DNA of 7,173 nucleotides from Armatimonadota bacterium (GCA_023428805.1 JAEYWW010000334.1:1-7173), one strand, 5' to 3'; counted from the stretch's first letter, positions 1-5,745 are shown. Numbers and translations: made by a program. The notes: generated from the letters alone by a model not told the origin.

Positions 1-92
1 CTTGCCGCCTGCCTGGCGGGAGACCGAGACGAGGCCCCGCGACCGGTGGACGGGCTTGATGGGGCGGTGCGTTTTGGGTTTGCGCTCCGAGC

Positions 93-97
93 GGAGG
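93..97 (+). promoter_or_regulatory. Shine-Dalgarno site of the AlbA_2 gene
   Basis: GGAGG sits 8 bases before ATG 106. It is the best ribosome-binding site in the window and decides the start in favour of ATG 106 over GTG 46. Confidence 0.55.
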
Positions 98-105
98 ATG
101 TCGCG

Positions 106-552
106 ATGCGCGAGGCAGACGATTTCATCCCTGCGGAAAGCCCAACCGTCGAACATCGTCCTTGGCTCGGCGAAGAGGATGCCGAAAGCCTTCTGCGATC
201 CATCGCGGGCTTTTTGAACGCATCCGGCGGGCTGATTCTTCTCGGAGTGGACGAATCGGGTGCAACAGCGGAAGCCGGAGAAGAGCACTCAACAATGGCG
301 GAGTGGATTTCCCACTCCTGCGCCTCCCGGCTCTCGCCTCCGCCTGGTCCGCTGCTTCGAGTTCGCCCGCATCCCCATCCTGCGGGAGGCCTGCTTCGTG
401 TTGAAGTCAGCCCCTCGTATGCGCCCGTCGCCCTCCAAACTCGCCATCCCAAAACAGGCGAGACCACCGAGCAGTTCTTTGTCCGCCAAGTCAACGTTCA
501 TCGCGAATTGACGGGGCAGGCGAAGGAGCGGTTTGTTCGGGAAAGGAAATGA
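106..552 (+). CDS. Stand-alone AlbA_2 / Schlafen-like putative DNA-binding domain protein
   Basis: The product is 148 aa and is almost entirely one AlbA_2 (Schlafen AlbA-type) domain. The conserved opening is seen as ES-x2-VEHR (residues 11-18, matching the usual ES..vEfK), then SIAGFLNASGG (about 32-42) and LILLGVDESG, and a C-terminal FFVRQVNVHRELTG segment matching the family's final strand, F/Y-V-R-x-g-x-s-t. This domain is known as a putative nucleic-acid-binding module, usually fused to an ATPase or a winged helix; here nothing follows it. I chose ATG 106 because GGAGG lies at 93-97, 8 bases upstream, and the domain then begins about 10 residues in. The same frame is open leftward to the window edge (GTG at 46 is another start), so a longer, partial protein cannot be excluded. 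Its stop codon directly abuts the stop codon of the opposite-strand gene. The biological role is unknown. Confidence 0.72.
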   Translation: MREADDFIPAESPTVEHRPWLGEEDAESLLRSIAGFLNASGGLILLGVDESGATAEAGEEHSTMAEWISHSCASRLSPPPGPLLRVRPHPHPAGGLLRVEVSPSYAPVALQTRHPKTGETTEQFFVRQVNVHRELTGQAKERFVRERK

Positions 553-870
553 TCACTCCGGGACAATAATCGGTTCAGAACGAATGCCGTCAGCGTAGAC
601 GAAAGTGATTTTGGCCTTTGGGGGCAGCTTGCCATAATTCGCCTCGATGAGCGACAAAGACACGTCTTCAAAAATGGCTGAGTAAGGCATGACCTCAACA
701 ATGCGCTCGCTTTGCCGACCTTTCTTTAACGGCTTCGCTGTAAGCTCATTTCCATCTTTTGTTGTTACTTGAACATGCAAAGAGTTGCCAAGCAACCACG
801 GGAGCGTGCTCCGATCCAGTGGTTTCATTGCAGAGAAAGACCCGCCAACCAATTTTATTCTCCTGATCAT
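553..870 (-). CDS. Uncharacterised protein fragment, 3' part of a broken exported-protein gene
   Basis: This is the reading frame that survives from ATG 870 (105 aa; TTG 879 is an alternative) to TGA 555-553. I do not recognise the family. The product looks like a compact beta-rich domain with alternating hydrophobic and charged residues, ending FVYADGIRSEPIIVPE. There is no ribosome-binding site before ATG 870 and a TGA lies in frame at 882-880. The natural N-terminus, a signal peptide, lies in the neighbouring frame upstream (see the 553-1000 entry). As it stands the product would have no export signal. It is therefore more likely the tail of a frameshifted gene than an independent gene. 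Confidence 0.5.
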   Translation of the reverse strand: MIRRIKLVGGSFSAMKPLDRSTLPWLLGNSLHVQVTTKDGNELTAKPLKKGRQSERIVEVMPYSAIFEDVSLSLIEANYGKLPPKAKITFVYADGIRSEPIIVPE

Positions 871-1000
871 GTCGAACAATCATCAGTGAGAATCCTGTGG
901 CGTTCAATGTTGTTGGTGGATGGCTTTGCAGCAGAGCAGGCAAAGCAGCAATGCTCAACACCACACTCAGCTTGCAAAGAATGCTACGGATGCTTTTCAT
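553..1000 (-). pseudogene. Small exported protein gene interrupted by a one-base frameshift
   Basis: Read from ATG 1000, the frame encodes a typical Sec signal peptide: MKSIR, a hydrophobic core around ILCKLSVVLSIAALPALL, then a polar QSHPPTT stretch. It continues to about residue 48 (HDQEN) and would run on to a stop at 748-746 with unconvincing sequence. The convincing continuation is in another frame. The span is 448 bases, one more than a multiple of three. Dropping one A from the A4 tract (853-856 on the + strand) joins the halves smoothly as DQENK-LVGGSFSAMKP and gives a 148-aa secreted protein of unknown family. A GAGAG sequence lies 8 bases before ATG 1000. The start overlaps the end of the upstream reading frame (stop 986-984) by 17 bases, which suggests translational coupling. 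A sequencing error in the short homopolymer is an equally good explanation for the break. Confidence 0.5.
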
Positions 1001-2054
1001 GATCAACACTCTCAACCTTCATATTAGAATCTAAAAACGTATCGAAGTCTATTTTAATATGCTTCAAGGATTTGTCGGCCTTCTGCACGATTGAGAAACT
1101 TGAAATATCAAGCCAAGTCTGCGCCCCACGAAAAAGCACCGCTCCTTTTCGCAGCCTGTCCCGGATTGACGTTATGAGTCGAGAATTGCGGCTTGGCAAG
1201 ACGGGCACTGCGCCAACCCGTTTTTCGCTCCAAAGAATTGCACTGAAAAATGGACTGTTATGTGAAGTCTCCGAAAAGATCTCAACATCCCTTCATCGCA
1301 TGACTGTAACGGGGATCCCCATGATCCACCACTGGAAGCGATCCTCATCCAAGGTGATCCAAGAGGCGAGTGAGGGGATCAGCAGCACGAGGAGGGCGAG
1401 CCAATTGAGGGTGATGCTCGTGGGGTCAGGCGTCCTCTCCAGCCACAAGCGAATCAAAAGCTGCAGAAGCAAAACCCCCGCACCACTGAGTGAAAGAACA
1501 GGAGGAGCCCAGTAAGTTCGCTTTCCCGAAGCCTGATCAGGCTCAGCTTTACGAAAATGAGCGAGGTGACTGGGGCCAAGAATCTGACTCATAAGCATCT
1601 CGGAACCGAAATCATCTTCATAAAACTCAATTTCGGATTCGCCCGACTTCGCCGTCACGGTCCACAAAAATGTCCTACGGAAACCCTTGAGCTCCGGCTC
1701 TTTCACGACGGGCGAAAGATGCATCAGCAGCGAATCAAGCTGGTCGAGATGAACAATAGCGGTTTCCTCATTCCTATCATCAATCACTCTTCCTGATTCG
1801 ACGCGGATGCCCCTCCTCATCAGCCGCCGAAATGCAATCGTAAAAGCCGCCGCAAAAACGAAGAAAATGCCGATTGTAAACATGACGTACGGATCTGAAG
1901 CAGTGCGGGGAACAAACCATGCCAACCCCAGCAGGGGAGGCACAGAGAGAATTGCCGAAATCGTCCCGACTCCCAACGCCTAGACGACGAGCTTCTTCAA
2001 TGGACCCGGGCAGTAGACCAGCGAACCGTTCTTCTGGACTGGCCGGATCGGCAT
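984..2054 (-). pseudogene. Full-length membrane-protein gene with two in-frame stop codons
   Basis: One frame stays coding-like across 357 codons from ATG 2054 to TAG 986-984, broken only by TAG at 1982-1980 and TGA at 1295-1293. Before the TAG there are about 24 residues (MPIRPVQKNG ... GPLKKLVV), a plausible polar, basic lead-in to the first membrane helix. After the TGA come about 103 stop-free codons with balanced composition (RDVEIFSET, ILWSEKR, TWLDISSFSIVQ, IKIDFDTFLD), which looks like a C-terminal soluble domain. Each stop is one transition from a sense codon (CAG or CGA). The restored product would be about 356 aa: short N-terminus, two helices, soluble domain, two helices, soluble domain. 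The last 17 bases overlap the start of the small exported protein gene. Two point mutations (decay) or errors in a draft assembly explain this better than recoding. Confidence 0.5.
1293..1976 (-). CDS. Uncharacterised four-helix membrane protein, central intact frame
   Basis: This is the longest uninterrupted frame, 227 aa from TTG 1976. It has two N-terminal membrane helices (about residues 5-22 and 30-49), a basic RRLMRRG flank, a soluble segment of about 105 residues (50-155) rich in acidic and amphipathic sequence, and two more helices (about 158-179 and 187-208). It ends LDEDRFQWWIMGIPVTVMR. The RRLMRRG flank after helix 2 suggests the central segment is cytoplasmic. I recognise no family. 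The start is poor: TTG, no ribosome-binding site, and an in-frame TAG (1982-1980) only one codon upstream. The frame continues coding-like on both sides of its two stops, so this is probably the middle of a longer gene (see the 984-2054 entry). Confidence 0.6.
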   Translation of the reverse strand: MGVGTISAILSVPPLLGLAWFVPRTASDPYVMFTIGIFFVFAAAFTIAFRRLMRRGIRVESGRVIDDRNEETAIVHLDQLDSLLMHLSPVVKEPELKGFRRTFLWTVTAKSGESEIEFYEDDFGSEMLMSQILGPSHLAHFRKAEPDQASGKRTYWAPPVLSLSGAGVLLLQLLIRLWLERTPDPTSITLNWLALLVLLIPSLASWITLDEDRFQWWIMGIPVTVMR

Positions 2055-2078
2055 GGCATATTTTAGCCAGCCAAGCTC

Positions 2079-2084
2079 TATACT
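2079..2084 (+). promoter_or_regulatory. Possible -10 element (TATACT) for the PhyH gene
   Basis: TATACT lies 7 bases before ATG 2092. It would place the transcription start at or beside the initiator, giving a leaderless message, which fits the absence of a ribosome-binding site. No good -35 hexamer is found at 16-18 bases spacing, so this is a weak call. Confidence 0.25.
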
Positions 2085-2091
2085 TTGATTG

Positions 2092-3033
2092 ATGGTCGCC
2101 GCACCGTTTTCATCCTGGCCGCAGTCGGGTCGTCCTGATGGCTGGTTTCCCTCTCCGGTTGGAACCAAAGAAGCCGACTTCTACCGCGAGAATGGCTTTC
2201 TGGTCGTTGAAAACGGGTTCTCTAGCCACGAGATCGAGGCCCTCAACGCGGAGGCCGCCGCCATCTGTCGGGGAGATCGGGGGCGGGAAATCAACGGTCT
2301 GCTGCCGGGCTTGGAGGGCGAAAGCGATGCTGAGGTCCTCCAGCGGCATCTCTGCATCCACTTTCCCGACAAGGTGAGCCCCTTGATGCGGGAGCACCTG
2401 GGCCATCCCACGCTCGTCAACATCCTGACCAACGTCATCGGGCCGAACGTGAAGTGCATGCAGTCGATGCTCTTCATCAAGGCGGCGGGCAAACCGGGGC
2501 AGGCGTGGCATCAGGATGAGGACTACATTCCGACCCGCGACAGAAGCCTGACGGGCTGTTGGATCGCGCTCGACGATGCGACCGTCGAAAACGGCTGCCT
2601 CTGGGTCATCCCGGGCTCCCACAAGCCGGGAGTCCTCTGGCCGATGAAGTTCCACGACGACAAGAGGTTCGACTGCGCCTGGGAGTCGTACGATTATCCC
2701 TATACCGACGACATGGCGGTTCCGGTCGAAGTGAAGGCGGGGAGCGTGGTGGTCTTCAACGGCTATACGCTCCATCGCTCGCTCCCGAACCGCGCCCAAT
2801 CGGGCTATCGCCGGGCATTGGTCAACCACTACATGAGCGCGGAATCGCTGCTCCCCTGGCTCTGGCCGAATGAGCCGACGGGCATGGGAACGCATGACCA
2901 TCGCGACATTGTGCTCGTGGCGGGCCGTGACCCCTACGCCTATAAGGGAGTCGAAGATGTGATGCACGCCCACGTCCGAACCAGCGGCGAGGGCGGGTGC
3001 GCGAACCCGGAGAAGGCGACAGAAGAGGATTAG
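2092..3033 (+). CDS. Phytanoyl-CoA dioxygenase (PhyH) family Fe(II)/2-oxoglutarate oxygenase
   Basis: The product is 313 aa, a normal length for the family, with no signal peptide, so it is cytoplasmic. The double-stranded beta-helix core is complete. It opens with TKEADFYRENGFLVVENGFSS. The iron-binding H-x-D is in AWHQDEDYIP (H140, D142), followed by the family-typical CWIALDDATVENGCLWVIPGSH. The distal iron ligand is in GYTLHRSLPN (H228), and the pair of arginines about 12 residues later (YRRALVNHY) is placed to bind 2-oxoglutarate. Such enzymes couple oxidative decarboxylation of 2-oxoglutarate to hydroxylation of a small molecule; the substrate cannot be read from sequence and no pathway partner is nearby. 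I chose ATG 2092 over TTG 2089; neither has a ribosome-binding site. The stop overlaps the stop of the opposite-strand gene. Confidence 0.9.
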   Translation: MVAAPFSSWPQSGRPDGWFPSPVGTKEADFYRENGFLVVENGFSSHEIEALNAEAAAICRGDRGREINGLLPGLEGESDAEVLQRHLCIHFPDKVSPLMREHLGHPTLVNILTNVIGPNVKCMQSMLFIKAAGKPGQAWHQDEDYIPTRDRSLTGCWIALDDATVENGCLWVIPGSHKPGVLWPMKFHDDKRFDCAWESYDYPYTDDMAVPVEVKAGSVVVFNGYTLHRSLPNRAQSGYRRALVNHYMSAESLLPWLWPNEPTGMGTHDHRDIVLVAGRDPYAYKGVEDVMHAHVRTSGEGGCANPEKATEED

Positions 3034-3464
3034 CCGGGACGGGGAAGTCCGGGGAACATGGTTCGGTCGAGCTGGTAGAGATCAACCTTCCAGCGCCCCT
3101 GATCCTTCACCATCGGAATCTCAAACGGCTCCAGATAGCCTGCCTGCCGGTCAAGATCAACAATATAGGTTGCCTGCTCGGCATTGATGCCCTGATCCGC
3201 CTTGGTCTGCCAGCGAAACACGTAGTGCTTGGCGGGATAGGCGAGGGTGTATTCCCACTTCTTCTGCACCGACTCGGCGGGTTCGCCTTCGGCATAGGAA
3301 AGTTCTGTCAGCGTCTTCGCATCACCACGCGCCAGCGCGTCCATGAACTTCGTCCCGGCGGAAGAGGGGGTCTCGCCCATGCGGAAGAAGAAGGCGACAA
3401 TCACCAGAATGCCGAGCAGTCCGACGGCATACATCCAGTGAATCTTTCCGGAACGACGATTCAT
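3030..3464 (-). CDS. Membrane-anchored protein with an NTF2-like-looking domain (second of a pair)
   Basis: The product is 144 aa. MNRRSGK is followed by one strong membrane helix (about residues 10-27, WMYAVGLLGILVIVAFFF) and then an outer domain. That domain starts with a helix pattern typical of NTF2-like/DUF4878-type proteins (TKFMDALARGDAKTLTELS), continues with beta-rich sequence, and has a late GRWKVDLYQ strand. The domain assignment is by pattern only. I chose ATG 3464, which puts the positively charged tip directly before the helix and lies 14 bases after the stop of the upstream gene, with a weak TAAGG; a longer frame from 3539 would overlap that gene by 61 bases. It probably forms an operon with its upstream neighbour, which has the same architecture. 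The function is unknown; a cell-envelope location is likely. Confidence 0.75.
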   Translation of the reverse strand: MNRRSGKIHWMYAVGLLGILVIVAFFFRMGETPSSAGTKFMDALARGDAKTLTELSYAEGEPAESVQKKWEYTLAYPAKHYVFRWQTKADQGINAEQATYIVDLDRQAGYLEPFEIPMVKDQGRWKVDLYQLDRTMFPGLPRPG

Positions 3465-3478
3465 GAACAGATTTAACC

Positions 3479-3901
3479 TTACGGAAGCGCGCGGAGTTTC
3501 CGCGTGAGGGACCAGGATTCGGCGGCATTGATCTTCCAATCCCCTTCGCCGCGGATCAAAGCGAAGCGAAACGCGGAGACTCCGTAGACCGGAGACTCGT
3601 AAACCACGTCCACGATTCCCAGATTTCCCCGGGTCCGAATGTTGACCACCGACACCCGTGCTCCGGCTTGAGAATAGACGCGGAGATCATTGATGATGGC
3701 AATGGCGGCATTCGCGTCCCCTGTTGCCTGAAAAAGCTGGTAGGCGGCCTCCCGGTCGTCTCGATTCACCGCCTCATGCAGTTCCCGCACGATGGCGGAG
3801 GGGCCGCGATCCATGCTGAGGCCGAAGACGGTGAGGGTCAAGATGGCCAGCCCGAGCGCCGCAATCCATGCCGAAATCGGCGCCTGAAACCGCCCCCTCA
3901 C
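3479..3901 (-). CDS. Membrane-anchored protein with an NTF2-like-looking domain (first of a pair)
   Basis: The product is 140 aa from GTG 3901. A short basic N-terminus (RGRFQAP) precedes a membrane helix (about residues 10-29). Then comes a small domain beginning AIVRELHEAVNRDDREAAYQLFQAT, the helical opening seen in NTF2-like proteins, with later strands VSVVNIRTRGNLGIVDVVY and FRFALIRGEGDWKINAAESW. The late D/R-W-K-I/V-N/D segment matches the RWKVD of the downstream gene, and helix and domain positions also correspond, so the two look like diverged paralogues. No clear ribosome-binding site precedes GTG 3901, and the start is the least certain part. The gene is divergent from the DUF1501 gene across an 80-bp gap. 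No catalytic residues are evident, so a structural or binding role is possible. Confidence 0.72.
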   Translation of the reverse strand: MRGRFQAPISAWIAALGLAILTLTVFGLSMDRGPSAIVRELHEAVNRDDREAAYQLFQATGDANAAIAIINDLRVYSQAGARVSVVNIRTRGNLGIVDVVYESPVYGVSAFRFALIRGEGDWKINAAESWSLTRKLRALP

Positions 3902-3972
3902 CGCGCGATCTTACCAACTCTTTGAACAAAACCGGGCAAAGTCCGTCCAACCTGCCGTACTATTCAGGGGAA

Positions 3973-3977
3973 AAGGA
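3973..3977 (+). promoter_or_regulatory. Shine-Dalgarno site fixing the start of the DUF1501 gene
   Basis: AAGGA lies 4 bases before ATG 3982, and the Tat signal begins immediately after that ATG. An upstream in-frame ATG at 3868 would add 38 residues in front of the signal and overlap the divergent gene, so ATG 3982 is preferred. The rest of the 80-bp divergent gap (3902-3981) shows no convincing promoter; TTGAAC (3922-3927) and TACTAT (3958-3963) are too far apart to pair. Confidence 0.5.
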
Positions 3978-3981
3978 ACTT

Positions 3982-5214
3982 ATGAGCAATCAGTTCACCA
4001 GGCGCGATCTTTTGAAGCAGGGCACGGTGCTCGCCGTCGGCCTGATGGCTCCGCCCTGGCTCGCCTCGGTGGCAAAGGCCGACATGGTGCGGCAGGCCAA
4101 AGGCAGGAAATCCGATCCCGACAGCGTGCTCGTCGTCATCGAACTTGCGGGCGGCAACGACGGCCTCAACACGATCATCCCCTACCTGGACCCCGCCTAT
4201 CACAAGCTCCGGCCAACGATTGGCGTGAAGGAGGATCAGGTCTTCAAATTGGACGACGGCCTCGGATTCCATCCGGCGATGAAGGGCATGGGCGAGCTGT
4301 TCAAGCAGGGAAAAGTTGCGGTCATCCAGGGCGTCGGCTATCCAAACCCTAACCGTTCGCACTTCAAGTCGATGGACATCTGGCAGAGCGCCAGCCCCGA
4401 GGAGCAGATCAAGCATGGCTGGATCGGGCGGCACTTTGACGGGCTGATGGTGAATGGGCCGCTCAACCCGGTCAGCGGCCTCGGTTTGTCAGTTGAAAAA
4501 CCTCGAGCATTGACCGCCGCCAAAGCCAGCATTCCCTGCTTCGCCAGCCTTGCCGACATCAAAAACATGGTGGGCAATGCCGACAGTGAAAAGCTGCTGC
4601 GTGAGATTCAGGGCAAGGAGGCTTCGGCCGGATCGGCAACCCGCACGATCCAGCAGGCGAGTGTTTCCGCACTGGACGCGATGGCCGCGCTGCAGTCAAA
4701 GCTCGACACTTACGCGCCGACCGGGGCATATCCCGATGATGCTTTTGGCCGCGGTTTGAAGCAGGTCGCCCAGTTGATCGCCACCTCACCGATGACGCGG
4801 GTGATTTATTTCCGCGTCGGAGGATTCGACACCCACAGCAAGCAGACGGATTCCCACGCAAGGCTTCTCCAAGGTTTCAGTGATTCTGTGAAGGCCTTCC
4901 AGGACGAAATTGAGAAGCTGGGCAAAGGCGACAAAGTCATCACAATGGCCTTCTCCGAATTTGGTCGCCGGTCCTATGAGAATGGCTCTGCGGGAACCGA
5001 CCACGGCAAGGCCGGCCCGATGTTCCTGATAGGCAAGCAGGTCAAAGGTGGGCTCTACGGTCCGAAGCCTGACTTGGTGAATCTTCAGGATGGCGACTTG
5101 GCTTGGAAGATCGACTTCCGTCAGGTCTATGCGACCGCGCTTGACGACTGGATGGGCGGAGAATCCAAGGCCGTCCTCGGTGGTTCGTTCGAGCGATTGG
5201 CTCTCTGGAAGTAA
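3982..5214 (+). CDS. DUF1501 family Tat-exported protein
   Basis: The product is 410 aa, typical for the family. The N-terminus is a twin-arginine signal: TRRDLLK (residues 6-12), a mild hydrophobic stretch, and a VAKA cleavage site after A33, so the protein should be folded in the cytoplasm and exported by Tat. DUF1501 hallmarks appear in order: LAGGNDGLNTIIP (55-67), NRSHFKSMDIWQS (124-136), VGGFDTHSKQ (279-288), FSEFGRR (324-330), GTDHG (338-342) and DFRQVYA (378-384). The family is considered related to the alkaline phosphatase/sulfatase fold; the conserved Asp and His residues (D60, D283, H285, D340, H341) are candidate metal ligands, but the reaction is not established. It is usually encoded next to a DUF1800 protein, which is absent from this window: the upstream neighbour is divergent and the downstream neighbour convergent, so the gene is probably monocistronic. 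It ends at a strong terminator. Confidence 0.93.
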   Translation: MSNQFTRRDLLKQGTVLAVGLMAPPWLASVAKADMVRQAKGRKSDPDSVLVVIELAGGNDGLNTIIPYLDPAYHKLRPTIGVKEDQVFKLDDGLGFHPAMKGMGELFKQGKVAVIQGVGYPNPNRSHFKSMDIWQSASPEEQIKHGWIGRHFDGLMVNGPLNPVSGLGLSVEKPRALTAAKASIPCFASLADIKNMVGNADSEKLLREIQGKEASAGSATRTIQQASVSALDAMAALQSKLDTYAPTGAYPDDAFGRGLKQVAQLIATSPMTRVIYFRVGGFDTHSKQTDSHARLLQGFSDSVKAFQDEIEKLGKGDKVITMAFSEFGRRSYENGSAGTDHGKAGPMFLIGKQVKGGLYGPKPDLVNLQDGDLAWKIDFRQVYATALDDWMGGESKAVLGGSFERLALWK

Positions 5215-5228
5215 ACACACTCTGCGGG

Positions 5229-5272
5229 AAAAAATAGTCCAGCACTCACGTGAGTGCTGGACTGTCCTTTTT
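5229..5272. terminator. Bidirectional intrinsic terminator with a 28-bp perfect palindrome
   Basis: The left arm AGTCCAGCACTCAC (5236-5249) is followed at once by its exact complement (5250-5263), forming a stem of about 12 bp with a 4-base loop. On the right, TTTTT at 5268-5272 serves the + strand DUF1501 gene (stop 5214). On the left, AAAAAA at 5229-5234 reads as a U-tract one base after the stem on the - strand, serving ndk (stop 5288). The - strand form is closer to ideal, because the + strand T-run begins four bases after the stem. The position between two convergent stops supports a shared terminator. Confidence 0.9.
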
Positions 5273-5287
5273 GTGATATGAGTCGGC

Positions 5288-5701
5288 TCAGACGGTTCCT
5301 TCAGGGAACCAAAGCTTGAGTTCGCGGGCGGCGGCGGCCGGATCGCTGGAACTGTGGGTGAGGTTGTCCTCGATCGTCAGCGCGAAGTCGCCGCGGACGG
5401 TGCCCGGTCCGGCTTCGAGCGGGTTGGTGGCGCCCATCATGGCGCGGATCGCCTTGACGGAATTTGTTCCGGTGACGGCCATCGCCACGATGGGGCCGCT
5501 GACAAGGTAGTTGCAGACATCCTTGAAGAACGGTCGTTCCCGATGCTCGTCGTAGTGATCTTGGACCGTCTTGAGGTCGGCGTTGATGAGCTTCAGGCCG
5601 GTGACTTTCAGTCCGCGGGCCTCGATGCGGCGGGTGATTTCGCCGATCAGGTTGCGCTGCACTCCGCCCGGCTTGATGAGGACAAGTGTTGTCTCGCTCA
5701 T
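5288..5701 (-). CDS. ndk: Nucleoside diphosphate kinase with a variant active-site signature
   Basis: The product is 137 aa, the usual bacterial length, cytoplasmic. The enzyme transfers the gamma phosphate of ATP to other nucleoside diphosphates through a phosphohistidine. Expected residues are present: K10 in LIKPGGVQR, Y50 and F58 in HYDEHRERPFF, R86 and T92 in IRAMMGATNP, R103 in PGTVRGDFA, N113, the phosphoacceptor H116, and E127 in AARE. Two features are unusual. The loop after the catalytic histidine reads HSSSDP instead of the near-universal HGSDS, and KPGG replaces the more common KPD/KPN. The key residues remain, so I expect an active enzyme. No ribosome-binding site is visible before ATG 5701. 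The gene is the last of a likely three-gene run (plc, receiver-like gene, ndk), 44 bases after its neighbour, and ends at the palindromic terminator. Confidence 0.96.
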   Translation of the reverse strand: MSETTLVLIKPGGVQRNLIGEITRRIEARGLKVTGLKLINADLKTVQDHYDEHRERPFFKDVCNYLVSGPIVAMAVTGTNSVKAIRAMMGATNPLEAGPGTVRGDFALTIEDNLTHSSSDPAAAARELKLWFPEGTV

Positions 5702-5745
5702 GTTGATGCCGAGCGTACCAGCCCGGTCAGTTTCGACCCGGACCC

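Noticed and set aside
5..19. CCGCC/GGCGG inverted repeat at the left edge
   Set aside because: A five-base stem with no T-tract in GC-rich DNA is not distinguishable from chance.
1293..1295. TGA as selenocysteine or reassigned codon
   Set aside because: A second stop of a different type (TAG) breaks the same gene and a frameshift breaks its neighbour. Other genes here use TGA as a normal stop, so decay or error is simpler.
1311..1320. GGGGATCCCC palindrome
   Set aside because: Ten-base palindromes occur by chance, and it lies inside the membrane-protein coding frame.
1072..1515. 147-codon open frame on the + strand across the membrane-protein gene
   Set aside because: Its Ser/Arg/Lys-rich composition has no domain pattern, and the opposite strand encodes convincing membrane helices and soluble sequence.
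2110..2973. Long open frame (287 codons) on the - strand under the PhyH gene
   Set aside because: It lies antisense to a gene with clear family motifs. Its Arg/His/Val-rich composition is what GC-rich antisense frames give, and it has no recognisable domain.
3964..4434. 156-codon antisense frame under the start of the DUF1501 gene
   Set aside because: It is the shadow of a motif-rich gene; there is no start signal and no recognisable domain.
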